A stretch of 64,000 nt of DNA from Alkalicoccus halolimnae (GCF_008014775.2 NZ_CP144914.1:1798001-1862000), one strand, 5' to 3'; positions 15,518 through 25,121 are shown, counted from the first letter of the stretch. Numbers and translations are program-made. Notes: generated from the sequence alone by a model not told the origin.

Positions 15518-16168
15518 TTAAAGCAACGTCCGTTTACGGCTCATCGCTTCATCAAGCTGGTCAATAATACGATTAAAATCATGTGGGTTTTCCACAAAAT
15601 CCAATTTATCTCCGTTTAGAGAAACGATGGGAATTTCCGGATATACATGCTGATGGTCGCGCATAAATTGATCATAGTCAGAGGAGAGCTGCTGAAGATA
15701 AGCAGGGTCAATGGATTTTTCCATTTCTCTTCCTCTCCTGTTGATGCGTTCCAACAGCGTATCCAGACTTGCATTTAAATACAGGATGACATTCGGACGG
15801 GGGAGATCGCCGGTTAATATATTATAAATTCTTTCATATTTGGCAAGGTGGGCTTCTTTTAAAGTCTGTTTAGCAAATAAATGGTTTTTGAAAATGTGAT
15901 AATCGCTGATTACCCCATAGCCGTCTTTCAGCTGATTATCATACAAATCTTCGAGCTGTTTAAAACGATTGCAGAGAAAAAACATTTCTGTCTGGAAACT
16001 CCATTCATCTATATCTTCATAAAATTTTGACAGGAATGGGTTTTCATCAACTATTTCTTCTAATAAATGAAAGCGGTAATGACTGCTTAATTTAGCTGCC
16101 AGGGATGTTTTCCCAACTCCAATAGGCCCTTCTACAGCTATAAAAGGTGCGTCAAACTGTTTGGTCAA
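15518..16168 (-). CDS. dgk: Deoxyguanosine kinase
   Basis: This 216-residue kinase matches Bacillus Dgk: APFIAVEGPIGVGKTSLA with the P-loop near residue 13-21, VISDYHIFKN in the central motif, and RINRRGREMEK as the lid. It phosphorylates deoxyguanosine for dGTP salvage. I infer a TTG start at 16168, directly after AAGGAGGGAGCGGAT; the longer ATG frame has no ribosome site and would add a non-homologous N-terminus. It is the first gene of the dgk-dck operon, as in B. subtilis. Confidence 0.9.
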   Translation of the reverse strand: MTKQFDAPFIAVEGPIGVGKTSLAAKLSSHYRFHLLEEIVDENPFLSKFYEDIDEWSFQTEMFFLCNRFKQLEDLYDNQLKDGYGVISDYHIFKNHLFAKQTLKEAHLAKYERIYNILTGDLPRPNVILYLNASLDTLLERINRRGREMEKSIDPAYLQQLSSDYDQFMRDHQHVYPEIPIVSLNGDKLDFVENPHDFNRIIDQLDEAMSRKRTLL

Positions 16169-16335
16169 ATCCGCTCCCTCCTTTTTATTGTTCCGGATTT
16201 TTTCAAGCGTTTTTAATTCTATCATATTCGTAAAGAAATCTGGAAATAGATTTTTAAGTTATTATTCTTAACATGCCCAGCCCCATATAGTAAGGTAGAT
16301 GTTAGTAGTTTAACACGGTAAAGGAGGTTTTATCA

Positions 16336-17184
16336 GTGAAACACATTAAAGTAGTGACAGATTCAACAGTAGATTTGCCGAAAGAGGACCTTGACGCTTT
16401 AGGTGTAACTGTCGTGCCATTGACCGTTTCCGTGGACGGATATTCCTATGAAGATGGAGTAGACATTACCAGCAGGGAATTTATAAATAAGCTGGTAAAT
16501 TCCAAGGAAATTCCTAAAAGCTCCCAGCCGTCTACAGGAGTATTTGCAGAACTGTATGAGAAGCTTGGAGCAGATGGAAGTCATGTTCTTTCAATACATA
16601 TGGCATCCGGACTGAGTGGTACGTATCAAAGTGCAGTTACTGCCGCCGGTCTTACTGATGTCCCGGTAAAAGTGATCGATTCCCAGTACATATCTTTAGC
16701 ACTTTCATTTCAGGTTAAAGAAGCTGCGGAAATGGCAGAGAATGGCTCAAGTATGGAAGAAATTATTTCGAGACTTGATGATGTTAGAGCTCGTACATCT
16801 CTCTATATTATGGTGGATACACTGGAATATCTGTTAAAAGGAGGAAGAATCGGCAGAGGAAGAGCTCTCGTCGGTTCCTTGCTGAAGATTAAGCCGATCG
16901 CTTCACTGGATGAAGGAATATACACACCAGTAACAAAAGCTCGAACACACGCTCAGGTGATAAAATTACTTACAGAAAAATTCCACCAAAATACCGAGGG
17001 TAAACAAGTGAAAGGTGTGGGCATAGCTCAGGCAGCTGCATACGATCTTGCAGTTTCCCTGGAAGAAAAACTTCAGGAATATCACAACAGGCATGATTTC
17101 AAAATAGTGGATACTACTCCCATAGTTAGCACGCATACTGGTCCTGGCGCTATGGCATTAATGTTTTACTACGATGAAAACTGA
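16336..17184 (+). CDS. DegV-family fatty-acid-binding protein
   Basis: The 282-residue protein has the DegV fold signatures: VTDSTVDLP near the start, SSQPSTGVFAELY near residue 56, and SIHMASGLSGTYQSA near 84-98. The latter two form the fatty-acyl head-group site. The later DTLEYLLKGGRIG block is also typical. Such proteins bind fatty acids and feed FakA-type kinases in phospholipid synthesis. GTG start after AAAGGAGGTTTTATCA. It is monocistronic with a clear terminator. No degSU or fakA neighbour is seen, so this may be one of several paralogues. Confidence 0.9.
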   Translation: MKHIKVVTDSTVDLPKEDLDALGVTVVPLTVSVDGYSYEDGVDITSREFINKLVNSKEIPKSSQPSTGVFAELYEKLGADGSHVLSIHMASGLSGTYQSAVTAAGLTDVPVKVIDSQYISLALSFQVKEAAEMAENGSSMEEIISRLDDVRARTSLYIMVDTLEYLLKGGRIGRGRALVGSLLKIKPIASLDEGIYTPVTKARTHAQVIKLLTEKFHQNTEGKQVKGVGIAQAAAYDLAVSLEEKLQEYHNRHDFKIVDTTPIVSTHTGPGAMALMFYYDEN

Positions 17185-17245
17185 TGACTTATTTGCCAGT
17201 TTTGTCCTATTCAGATAACATATAATTATAATAGGGTATAAACAA

Positions 17246-17278
17246 AATAAGCCGCCTTCTTTACCGGGCGGCTTATTC
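17246..17278 (+). terminator. Terminator after degV-family gene
   Basis: AATAAGCCGCC pairs perfectly with GGCGGCTTATT across a 10-base loop. The remaining gap to 17510 has no recognisable gene. Confidence 0.85.
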
Positions 17279-17510
17279 CTGCTTTCCGGCTGCCTGTACG
17301 TCCTCAGTTAATTTCTTCTGCCAAGCGGAGCGAAAGTCGGGGTTCAGCATCATTTTATATTGCTGACAAATATAAAAGTTAAACTAATGAATCTCCCGTA
17401 AAGGTATATTTGATATATAATTCAATGAAAGCCCACTATTTATATTCTGCTGGTGGCGGGAAAAGGACTTCCTTTTCTTTGTTGGGTGTTAATCAGAGGA
17501 GTGAGAATCA

Positions 17511-18365
17511 ATGAACAGAACAGGACTCGTTTTAGAAGGTGGAGGAATGCGTGGTGTTTTTACGAGCGGGGCACTTGAATATCTGATTGAAAATAATATT
17601 GAATTTCCTTATATAGTTGGAGTTTCAGCAGGAGCATGCAATGCTGCCTCCTACGTATCAAGGCAGCCCGGAAGAAATAAAGCAGTAACAGTGGGCTACG
17701 CAGGCCACCCGGAATACATTTCCATTAAAAGGCTTCTCAGGCATGGGGAATTGTTTAATATGGAACTTATTTTTGATGATATCCCTAATAAAGAAAAACC
17801 GTTTAATTATGAGCAGTTTTTTACTTCTGCGCAGGAATTTTATGTTGGAGTTACAGACTGTCTCACTGGGGAAACTCTATACTATGAAAAGCAGAATTTA
17901 GGCTATGATTTTAATAGAATTTTAAGAGCTTCTTCTTCTCTGCCTATGGTAGCCCAGCCGGTTCCGTATGACGGAAGGATGTTCATGGATGGAGGAATAA
18001 GCGATCCAGTCCCTGTACGCCGCTCCGAAGCAGATGGCAATGATCAACATTTAATTATACTCACACAACCATACGGTTACCTTAAAACGCCCGCTAAAAG
18101 AGGAATGTGGTACTTCAGGAGAAAATACCGGCATTTTCCTGGGCTGATTCGTATTATTGAGAATCGATTCCGTATTTATAATGAAACTATTTCTTATATA
18201 AAGAATCTTGAAGATGAAGGGAAAGCATTGGTCATTCGACCGGAGCAATTATATGAAGTTTCCAGAACAGAGCGGAAGAAAGCAAGGCTCGAAGCTCTCT
18301 ATAATCACGGTTATGAAATGATGTCCAGGTATAAAAAGGAAATTAATAAACTTCTCTCGAGATAA
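17511..18365 (+). CDS. Patatin-like phospholipase
   Basis: The 284-residue protein has the patatin dyad: oxyanion motif GGGMRGVF (about 10-17), nucleophile elbow GVSAG (Ser near residue 39) and catalytic Asp in MDGGISDPVP (about 160-169). It belongs to the RssA/YjjU-type bacterial patatins, probably an acylhydrolase acting on membrane lipids. The C-terminal 100 residues are basic and helical, as in that subgroup. No signal peptide, so cytoplasmic. It starts after GAGGAGTGAGAATCA and is followed by a short terminator hairpin. Confidence 0.88.
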   Translation: MNRTGLVLEGGGMRGVFTSGALEYLIENNIEFPYIVGVSAGACNAASYVSRQPGRNKAVTVGYAGHPEYISIKRLLRHGELFNMELIFDDIPNKEKPFNYEQFFTSAQEFYVGVTDCLTGETLYYEKQNLGYDFNRILRASSSLPMVAQPVPYDGRMFMDGGISDPVPVRRSEADGNDQHLIILTQPYGYLKTPAKRGMWYFRRKYRHFPGLIRIIENRFRIYNETISYIKNLEDEGKALVIRPEQLYEVSRTERKKARLEALYNHGYEMMSRYKKEINKLLSR

Positions 18366-18379
18366 TCGTTTTCTCGTTC

Positions 18380-18402
18380 AGGGCTTAAGGGCCCTTTTTT
18401 AA
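18380..18402 (+). terminator. Weak terminator after patatin gene
   Basis: A short AGGGC/GCCCT stem is followed by six T residues. Confidence 0.55.
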
Positions 18403-18450
18403 TAGAATAATATTACGAGCAGCGAAATAATTAATAAGGATCGATTTGAG

Positions 18451-19668
18451 ATGCTGGCAAAGAAGAATTTGATCGTCATGTGGGTAGCGAACTTTTTTGT
18501 GGCTGCAAGTGCCACGATGGTACTGCCCTTTTTATCAGTTTATATTGAAACGTTCGGCCAATTCTCCAATGAGTATGTGCAGCGCTGGTCCGGCTTTATT
18601 TTTGGAATTACTTTCCTTGTTGCATTTGCAGCTGCTCCTTTGTGGGGACGGTTCGGTGATTCCTTTGGAAGGAAAAAAATTCTCCTATTAACCGGATATG
18701 GTATAGCGTTATCTATATTTTTAATGAGTTTTGTCTCGAGTGTGGGAGAACTCTTTTTTCTGAGAATGTTCATGGGCATCGTGACCGGTTTTATACCTAC
18801 TTCTATAGCATTGATATCAGCGCAGACAGACCGGCATGAAGCTGGAAAAGTTCTTGGAACCCTTCAAATGGGGACTGTTTCGGGAGGATTATTCGGTCCT
18901 GTTCTGGGTGGATTGCTTGCAGACAGCTTCGGCTTTACTTATACTTTTTTTATAACTGCAGCAGTAATTACCCTAGCGACGACTTTCGTAGCATTTGGAA
19001 TCGAAGAAATCAGACATGAAAAAAATGAGATTGTTCAGCAGAAAAGGTCGATGATTGAAGTATTGCGGATTGTTATAAACGATAGAATGCTGCTTATGGT
19101 CATGATCCTTTCTCTGGTAGTTCAAACAGCAAATTTTAGTATTCAGCCACAGCTTGCCTTGTTTGTAGGAGAATTAATGACCTCCGAAAATATTGCTTTT
19201 CTGGCCGGGCTTACTTTTTCTGTTACCGGACTGGGAAATCTTATTGCTACCAGGGCATGGGGAATTCAAGGAGATAAATTTGGACACGATAAAGTAGTGT
19301 TAATCTGTCTTTTGTTTTCCGCGGTCACTTTTTTGCCGCAGGCATTTGTAACTTCAATCTGGCAGCTGATTATACTCCGCTTTCTATTTGGCATCGCTCT
19401 GGGTGGCATCATACCATGTGTAACGGCATATATCAGACAGAAAGTTCCCCTTTCCATGCAGGGAGAGGTGCTCGGTTATAATCAGAGTTTCAGGTTTTTA
19501 GGCAACGTAACAGGTCCCGCAGCAGGAGGACTCATTGCTGGATCTTTCGGAATAGCAGCTGTTTTTTATGCATCCTCTCTTCTGCTGTTTCTAATGGCTT
19601 TATTTTTTTATGGTACTTATAAACAAAGTAAAAAAAGAAAGGAGGGGCAGTATGCTTCTGTCGGATAA
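18451..19668 (+). CDS. MFS drug-efflux-type transporter
   Basis: The 405-residue protein has about 12 hydrophobic segments. The MFS motif A, GRFGDSFGRKK (about 67-77), lies between TM2 and TM3, and a motif-C-like GPVLGGLLADSFG lies near 149-161. This layout indicates a proton-driven DHA1-type exporter. It most resembles multidrug efflux proteins of Bacillus, such as the YitG type; the substrate is unknown. A small gene overlaps its 3' end by 17 bp. No regulator gene is adjacent. Confidence 0.87.
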   Translation: MLAKKNLIVMWVANFFVAASATMVLPFLSVYIETFGQFSNEYVQRWSGFIFGITFLVAFAAAPLWGRFGDSFGRKKILLLTGYGIALSIFLMSFVSSVGELFFLRMFMGIVTGFIPTSIALISAQTDRHEAGKVLGTLQMGTVSGGLFGPVLGGLLADSFGFTYTFFITAAVITLATTFVAFGIEEIRHEKNEIVQQKRSMIEVLRIVINDRMLLMVMILSLVVQTANFSIQPQLALFVGELMTSENIAFLAGLTFSVTGLGNLIATRAWGIQGDKFGHDKVVLICLLFSAVTFLPQAFVTSIWQLIILRFLFGIALGGIIPCVTAYIRQKVPLSMQGEVLGYNQSFRFLGNVTGPAAGGLIAGSFGIAAVFYASSLLLFLMALFFYGTYKQSKKRKEGQYASVG

Positions 19669-19822
19669 TGAAAAAAAGCTCCTTCTCAGACTTTTAAAAA
19701 AGGAAAATAAAAAAGCGTTTTTTACAGGAGGGAAGGACGAAAGTATAGATCAGCTCATTGAAAAAATTGAACAGAGCCGCAGGAATGAAAAAACTAACGA
19801 TACGAAACCGAACAAACTGTGA
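19652..19822 (+). CDS. Small hypothetical protein overlapping MFS gene
   Basis: A 56-residue Lys/Glu-rich protein beginning MLLSDNEKKLLLRLLKKE. It starts inside the end of the MFS gene, directly after a strong AAGGAGGGGCAGT ribosome site, so it is translationally coupled to the transporter. It is helical with no membrane segment. I do not recognise the family. The strong ribosome site is the main evidence that it is real. Confidence 0.62.
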   Translation: MLLSDNEKKLLLRLLKKENKKAFFTGGKDESIDQLIEKIEQSRRNEKTNDTKPNKL

Positions 19823-19912
19823 CAGTCCTTTTTTTGTAACGGGTTCTCCTGTATACTATTTCAGGGAAGCAGACTTTTAAAGCAGAAATTATGATAGAAG
19901 GGGGAGATACTT

Positions 19913-20458
19913 ATTAAAGCAGCCTGGAATAAAATAGTTACACATCATATAAAGACTGTTATTGTCGTAACAATTGTAGTTAACTTATTAATCGTACTTT
20001 TGTCATTTATACCCGGGTACGTTGGGGAACTGCCATTTTGGGTTACTCAGCTGCCACTTTTAAATGCTACTCTCAACACATTTACATTTATATTTCTTAT
20101 GGGCGCTTTACTGGCGATTTTAAAGAGGAATATCACGCTGCACAGACGTTTTATTTACGCCGCATTCTGCACAACATCTGTATTCCTGGTGTCTTATGTC
20201 ACTTTTCATTTTATGGCAGAATCGACTCCTTATGGCGGCGCAGGAATTATCTCAACCATTTACTATTTCATACTCATTTCCCATATTATTCTTGCAGCCA
20301 TTATCGTTCCTTTTGCATTAATGAGCTTTTTTACAGGATTTAAGGACATGCGGCCGACCCACCGCAAATGGGTAAGGTGGACAATGCCGATGTGGCTTTA
20401 TGTGAGTTTTACAGGGGTTATCGTATACGTCATGATTTCTCCCTATTACTCTTTTTAA
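19913..20458 (+). CDS. DUF420 membrane protein (CtaM/YozB type), apparent ATT start
   Basis: This 181-residue protein has five hydrophobic segments and family-typical LHRRFIYAAFCTTSVFLVSYV and PTHRKWVRWTMPMWLYVS stretches, matching DUF420. Its staphylococcal member CtaM is needed for aa3-type terminal oxidase activity. The only conventional start, a TTG at 20000, has no ribosome site and would remove the first membrane helix. Reading back in frame, AGGGGGAG lies six bases before an ATT at 19913, and no ATG, GTG or TTG occurs between that ATT and the upstream in-frame stop at 19895. I therefore infer ATT initiation. The resulting length fits the family. Confidence 0.75.
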   Translation: MKAAWNKIVTHHIKTVIVVTIVVNLLIVLLSFIPGYVGELPFWVTQLPLLNATLNTFTFIFLMGALLAILKRNITLHRRFIYAAFCTTSVFLVSYVTFHFMAESTPYGGAGIISTIYYFILISHIILAAIIVPFALMSFFTGFKDMRPTHRKWVRWTMPMWLYVSFTGVIVYVMISPYYSF

Positions 20459-20476
20459 ATTTTATTATTTCTAAAT

Positions 20477-20513
20477 TATCTCACGCGCATATCTGTGTCG
20501 TGGGATTTTTTGT
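20477..20513 (+). terminator. Terminator after DUF420 gene
   Basis: TCTCACG pairs with CGTGGGA (one G-U pair) ahead of a run of six T residues. Confidence 0.6.
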
Positions 20514-20693
20514 GAGGAAATATGTTCATTTTATTGTATGATTCCATTTTGCTGCTATGCATGGGGTTTATATGCCTTTAGTTCAGTGAAACTATTCAGG
20601 CAAAGGTTCTTAGCGGTATTGAAAATTCAGAAATAATTGTAAAGGACCGGAGCAAGCCGGATAAATCGAGGATCGCGGCAATCTTTTGCAAGT

Positions 20694-20990
20694 CTGTTGT
20701 TGATACATGCAGATAACTCCGCTTCCGCTTTGCCTTGGAGGAGATCTTCGGGTAAGCGTACGCCCTGCGGAATCTTTCAATCTTTTTTTCCTAACAGAAA
20801 GAGAAGGACATCTGTTTTTTATGAACGATATAGTTCATTCCGTAAAACCGGTCTCAGGGCAGAATGCCTGTGGAAGGCACGCAGATGCTCCCGGAGCCCC
20901 GCCGCGCCCGACGGAAGGGAGGAGCGGCATTTGCTGAGGCCGGCCTTCCTCATGGAAAGAGAACGTTTATCACTTCAATACTTTATTTTG
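20694..20990 (+). repeat. Composite dispersed repeat
   Basis: The left part (about 20694-20890) matches 48354-48585 over shared blocks GTTGATACATG, AACTCCGCTT, AATCTTTTTTTCC, TTTTTATGAA and CCGTAAAACCGGT-TCAGGGCAGA. The right part (about 20890-20990) matches the repeat at 12640-12755. The element fills most of a 645-bp gap with no supported gene. Two short overlapping frames inside it are ignored because they simply cross the repeat. Confidence 0.75.
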
Positions 20991-21103
20991 AAAGCAGACT
21001 TTAACTTTTCAGTTTGGAAACGCTAGAACAGGAAGGTCTATTTTTAGGCAGCGTCATACGGTATGATAGAAGAGATAGTATAAATCTTCCAGGGAGGTAA
21101 AAA

Positions 21104-21763
21104 ATGAATAAAATTGAAGGTATCATTTTTGATTTGGATGGAGTCATTGTAGATACGGCCGTTTATCATTTCAGAGCATGGAAGAAGCTGGCCGATGAGA
21201 TGGGTTTTTCCTTCACGGAGGATGATAATGAAAGATTAAAAGGAGTCAGCAGAATGGAATCACTTCGAATTCTCCTTGAAATCGGAAACAAAGAGGTATC
21301 TGAAGAAGAAAAGAAAATGCTGGCAGAAAAAAAGAATAAAATTTATGTGGAATCTATATCCGGGATGGGAAAAGAAGAAATACTACCTGGAGTAATGAAC
21401 TTTATTCAGGAATTGAAGGAGGAAAAAATTCCATTTTCACTGGGCTCAGCGAGCAAAAATGCACCGCTGATTTTAAAAAATATTGGGCTGTATCATTCAT
21501 TCGATGCGGTTGTTGACGGCAATGATGTAGCAAAAGCCAAGCCTGCCCCTCAGGTATTCCTATTGGGGGCTGAGAAGCTCCAGGTTAACCCTGAAGGCTG
21601 CATTGTTTTTGAAGATGCCCAATCAGGTATAGAGGCAGCTAAGGCAGCTGGGATGTTTGCTGTGGCTGTGGGGGAGCAGGCAAAATTAAAAGGAGCCGAC
21701 TACTACATTACGTCGATGGAACATCTCACTCTTGCAGATTTAAAAAAAGCAGCAGTCCATTAA
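21104..21763 (+). CDS. pgmB: Beta-phosphoglucomutase
   Basis: The 219-residue HAD-superfamily protein has the catalytic FDLDGVIVDTA (nucleophile Asp9, acid/base Asp11). It also has the YHFRAWKKLADEMGF cap helix, LKGVSRMESL (substrate loop), GSASKNAP (motif II) and FEDAQSGIEAAKAAG. This is the PgmB pattern, not a generic phosphatase. It interconverts beta-glucose-1-phosphate and glucose-6-phosphate after maltose or trehalose phosphorolysis. No phosphorylase gene is adjacent, so its substrate source lies elsewhere. ATG after CCAGGGAGGTAAAAA. Convergent with acsA, sharing a terminator. Confidence 0.9.
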   Translation: MNKIEGIIFDLDGVIVDTAVYHFRAWKKLADEMGFSFTEDDNERLKGVSRMESLRILLEIGNKEVSEEEKKMLAEKKNKIYVESISGMGKEEILPGVMNFIQELKEEKIPFSLGSASKNAPLILKNIGLYHSFDAVVDGNDVAKAKPAPQVFLLGAEKLQVNPEGCIVFEDAQSGIEAAKAAGMFAVAVGEQAKLKGADYYITSMEHLTLADLKKAAVH

Positions 21764-21784
21764 GTAGCTGCTGCTTTTATTTTG
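21742..21784. terminator. Bidirectional terminator, pgmB/acsA
   Basis: AAAAAAGCAGCAG pairs with CTGCTGCTTTTATTTT. The hairpin includes the pgmB stop codon and sits at the 3' end of the convergent acsA. Confidence 0.85.
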
Positions 21785-21785
21785 A

Positions 21786-23507
21786 TTAATTATCATCCAT
21801 GGTGGACAAATCTCCTGTCGGCTCATCAAGCTCCCAGGCCTTTAGGACACGACGCATAATTTTACCGCTTCTCGTTTTAGGCAGTTTGTCTTTGAAGTCA
21901 ATTTCACGCGGAACGGCATGGGCTGCAAGTTCCGATTTAATAAATTTCTGAATTTCCGCTTTCAGTTCGTCCGTTTCTTCATACCCATCACGCAGCGCTA
22001 CAAATGCTTTAATGATGTGGCCGCGGATTTCATCAGGTTTGCCGATGACGCCGGCTTCCGCAATTGCCGGATGCTCCACAAGCTTACTTTCGATTTCAAA
22101 AGGACCAACTCTTTCTCCGGCTGTCATGATGACATCATCATTACGTCCTTGGAACCAGAAATACCCATCTTCGTCCTGATAAGCGGTATCTCCGGAAACG
22201 TACCAGCCTTTTATAGCAAAATATTCATTGAATTTCGGCTCATTATTCCATATTTTCCGCATTTGAGACGGCCATCCTTCGCGAATTGCCAGATTTCCCA
22301 TTTCGTTTGGAGGAAGCTCATTTCCATTATCATCGATAATGGCAGCGTCTACTCCCGGAATTGGTTTTCCCATGGATCCGGGCTTTATAGGTTCTGAAGG
22401 ATAATTACAGATAAGCATGGCACCTGTTTCGGTCATCCACCACGTATCATGAATACGCAGATTAAAGACTTCCCATCCCCAGCGGACAACTTCTGGATTC
22501 AACGGCTCACCTACACTTAGAATGTGCCGAAGGGAGGAAAGATCGTGATTCTCCAGTGTTTCCTTCGGCGCAGCCATAAGCATTCTGAAAGCGGTAGGGG
22601 CACTGTACCAAACGGAAACATTATACTTATCTATTGTGCTGTACCAGTCATCCGGAGAAAAACGTCCTCCGCGGACAACATTAGTTGCACCGTAAAGCCA
22701 GGGACCGAAAATTCCGTAGGATGTACCGGTTACCCAGCCGGGATCTGCTGTACACCAGTAAATATCGTCTTCCCGTAAATCAAGAACCCATTCAGCTGTC
22801 TGATAATGCTGGAGCATTGCTTTATGAACATGGTAAACCCCTTTCGGTTTGCCGGTAGACCCGGATGTGTAGTGAAGAATAAAACCATCCTCCAGATCGA
22901 CCCATTCAATTGCCGAATCATCAGATGAAGCCGCTTTCATTTTTTCGTCGTAAGAAATGAATTTTTCGTCTTTACCAGTAAGTTCGCTGTCTCCTACAAT
23001 TAGAATTTTTTCCAGATGAGGCAGATCATTGTGCGGAATGCGTGAAGCCAGGTCGCCAGTTGTAACGATAACAGAAGCTTCGCTGTCCTCCAGACGGGCA
23101 CGCACTGCATCCTGCATAAATGCTTCAAAAAGTGGTCCTACAACAGCACCTACTTTAACTGCCCCGAGCAAAGCGAAATAGAGCTCCGGTGAACGAGGCA
23201 TAAAAATGAAAACTCGGTCGCCTTTCTGTACGCCCAGGTTTCTGAACATGTGCGCAGCCTGATTCGTTTTTTCTTTCATAGCCTGAAAAGTAAATGCTTC
23301 ATCCCGGCTGGCGTCTGAATAATAAAGAGCTGTTTTTTCTCCTCTTCCTTCTTCCACGTGTCTGTCAATCGTTTCATATGCGATATTTACTTTTCCGGTT
23401 TTATTCCAGCTGAAAGCTTTTTTTGTATCTTCCCAACTGAATTTTTCCCTCATTTTTTTATAGTCTTCCAATTGATATGTACCTGTTGTTGGTTCTAGTA
23501 CTTCCAT
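21786..23507 (-). CDS. acsA: Acetyl-CoA synthetase
   Basis: The 573-residue adenylate-forming enzyme has YTSGSTGKPKGV (about 213-224), WMTETGAM (near 360), the hinge VSGDTAYQDEDGYFWFQGR, and the C-terminal PKTRSGKIMRR with the catalytic Lys that is reversibly acetylated in this family. Its length matches Bacillus AcsA (572). It converts acetate, ATP and CoA to acetyl-CoA for growth on overflow acetate. The acuABC genes that flank acsA in B. subtilis are absent here. ATG after TTGGAGGTGTCAGT. A near-consensus promoter and a cre-like site lie upstream. Confidence 0.94.
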   Translation of the reverse strand: MEVLEPTTGTYQLEDYKKMREKFSWEDTKKAFSWNKTGKVNIAYETIDRHVEEGRGEKTALYYSDASRDEAFTFQAMKEKTNQAAHMFRNLGVQKGDRVFIFMPRSPELYFALLGAVKVGAVVGPLFEAFMQDAVRARLEDSEASVIVTTGDLASRIPHNDLPHLEKILIVGDSELTGKDEKFISYDEKMKAASSDDSAIEWVDLEDGFILHYTSGSTGKPKGVYHVHKAMLQHYQTAEWVLDLREDDIYWCTADPGWVTGTSYGIFGPWLYGATNVVRGGRFSPDDWYSTIDKYNVSVWYSAPTAFRMLMAAPKETLENHDLSSLRHILSVGEPLNPEVVRWGWEVFNLRIHDTWWMTETGAMLICNYPSEPIKPGSMGKPIPGVDAAIIDDNGNELPPNEMGNLAIREGWPSQMRKIWNNEPKFNEYFAIKGWYVSGDTAYQDEDGYFWFQGRNDDVIMTAGERVGPFEIESKLVEHPAIAEAGVIGKPDEIRGHIIKAFVALRDGYEETDELKAEIQKFIKSELAAHAVPREIDFKDKLPKTRSGKIMRRVLKAWELDEPTGDLSTMDDN

Positions 23508-23525
23508 ACTGACACCTCCAATAAT

Positions 23526-23574
23526 TGTTAAACGCTACATACTTCATCATAACGATATCATTCAGAAAATTCAA
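23526..23574 (-). promoter_or_regulatory. acsA promoter with cre-like site
   Basis: On the minus strand, TTGAAT (23574-23569) and TATGAT (23551-23546) are 17 bp apart, a good sigma-A promoter. A partly palindromic TGTAGCGTTTAACA (23539-23526) lies just past the predicted start point. It resembles a CcpA operator but is one base short of consensus spacing. Glucose repression of acsA is known in B. subtilis; here it is inference. Confidence 0.5.
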
Positions 23575-23721
23575 TCGTTATTTCCTTAATACCCGTTAAA
23601 GAGGCTGAACAAATCTTGATTTTTGAGTGAAAAATGAGTAACGTTAAAGATGTATAAGGAAAGCTTTTCCTTTGATAAATGGAGGAAGGCATCATCTACA
23701 TAAAATATAAGGAGGAAAACA

Positions 23722-25110
23722 ATGGATTACCGAACAGAAAAGGATACGTTAGGGGAGATTAATGTTCCCGCCGATAAATGGTGGGGGGCGCAGACCCAGC
23801 GCAGTCTCGAAAATTTTAAAATAGGAAAAGAAACAATGCCCCGGGAAATGACGGATGCTTTTTCCGTCCTTAAGGAAGCATGTGCCGCGGCTAACGATAA
23901 ATTAGGTAATCTGGAACCAGTAAAGGCTGAAATGATTCAAAAAGTCTGCAGGGAAATAAGAGAAGAAAAAAGTTATGAACATTTTCCGCTCGTTGTCTGG
24001 CAGACAGGAAGCGGAACACAGTCCAATATGAATATGAATGAAGTGGCTGCTTTCCGGAGTAATCATTATTTGGAAAATGACGGATCGGACGTCCGCGTTC
24101 ATCCAAACGATGATGTTAACCGATCTCAAAGCTCCAATGATACGTTTCCGACTGCTATGCATATCGCTGCATTAAAAGAAGTACATGAGCAGCTTCTTCC
24201 TTCTGTAAGAAAATTAAAGACAACGATTGAAAATAAGGCTGCTGAATTTGATAATATAATTAAAATAGGCCGGACCCATCTGCAGGATGCTACACCTTTA
24301 ACACTCGGCCAGGAAATGAGCGGATGGGCATATATGCTAAGTAAATCTGAGAAGATGATTGAGCAGTCCGCTGAGCAGCTCCGCCATCTCGCTATAGGCG
24401 GAACAGCAGTCGGTACCGGAATCAACGCCCACCCATCATTCGGGGAAATAACATCCGACGAGATCAGTCGAATTACAGGTATGACTTTTTATTCTTCTGA
24501 AAACAAATTTCATGCATTGACAAGTCACGATGAAATTGTCTATGCGCACGGAGCTGTAAAAGGCCTGGCTGCTGATCTGATGAAAATTGCCAATGATGTC
24601 AGATGGCTGGCAAGCGGACCCCGCTCCGGAATCGGTGAGATTACCATTCCTGCTAATGAGCCGGGAAGTTCGATAATGCCTGGAAAAGTCAACCCAACTC
24701 AAGCAGAAGCATTGACGATGGTAGCAACACAGATTTTCGGTAATGATACGACTATTGGAGTTGCCGCGAGCCAGGGGAATTTTGAACTGAACGTATTTAA
24801 ACCGGTCATTATTTATAATTTCCTCCAATCGGTCCGTCTGCTGAGTGATGCAATGAATTCCTTTAATGATAACTGTGCGGCCGGGATTGAAGTCAATGAA
24901 GAAATTATTGAAAAGCATGTTAAAAATTCTTTGATGCTTGTTACTGCATTAAATCCTCATATCGGCTATGAAAAAGCTGCTGAAATTGCCAAAACAGCTT
25001 TTCAAAATAACTCAACGTTAAAAGAAACAGCAGTCGAACTTGGCTATTTAACAGAAGAACAATTTGAAGAGTATATAAATCTGGAGAAAATGGTCCGTCC
25101 AACAGAATAA
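23722..25110 (+). CDS. fumC: Class II fumarate hydratase
   Basis: The 462-residue protein equals the length of Bacillus FumC/CitG. It has the fumarase superfamily signature [12 protein letters not shown] (about 314-325, with the catalytic Ser), [18 protein letters not shown] near 95-112, and a [16 protein letters not shown] stretch near 183-198. It interconverts fumarate and malate in the TCA cycle. ATG follows AAGGAGGAAAACA. A dipeptidase gene starts 12 bp after its stop, so the two are probably co-transcribed. It is divergent from acsA. Confidence 0.96.
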   Translation: MDYRTEKDTLGEINVPADKWWGAQTQRSLENFKIGKETMPREMTDAFSVLKEACAAANDKLGNLEPVKAEMIQKVCREIREEKSYEHFPLVVWQTGSGTQSNMNMNEVAAFRSNHYLENDGSDVRVHPNDDVNRSQSSNDTFPTAMHIAALKEVHEQLLPSVRKLKTTIENKAAEFDNIIKIGRTHLQDATPLTLGQEMSGWAYMLSKSEKMIEQSAEQLRHLAIGGTAVGTGINAHPSFGEITSDEISRITGMTFYSSENKFHALTSHDEIVYAHGAVKGLAADLMKIANDVRWLASGPRSGIGEITIPANEPGSSIMPGKVNPTQAEALTMVATQIFGNDTTIGVAASQGNFELNVFKPVIIYNFLQSVRLLSDAMNSFNDNCAAGIEVNEEIIEKHVKNSLMLVTALNPHIGYEKAAEIAKTAFQNNSTLKETAVELGYLTEEQFEEYINLEKMVRPTE

Positions 25111-25121
25111 AGGGAGCGTTT

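Noticed and set aside
20697..21026. 109-codon and 76-codon overlapping frames
   Set aside because: Both lie wholly inside the dispersed repeat, have low-complexity Arg-rich translations and no ribosome sites.
24436..24918. 160-codon minus-strand frame inside fumC
   Set aside because: Antisense shadow of a highly conserved enzyme gene; no ribosome site.
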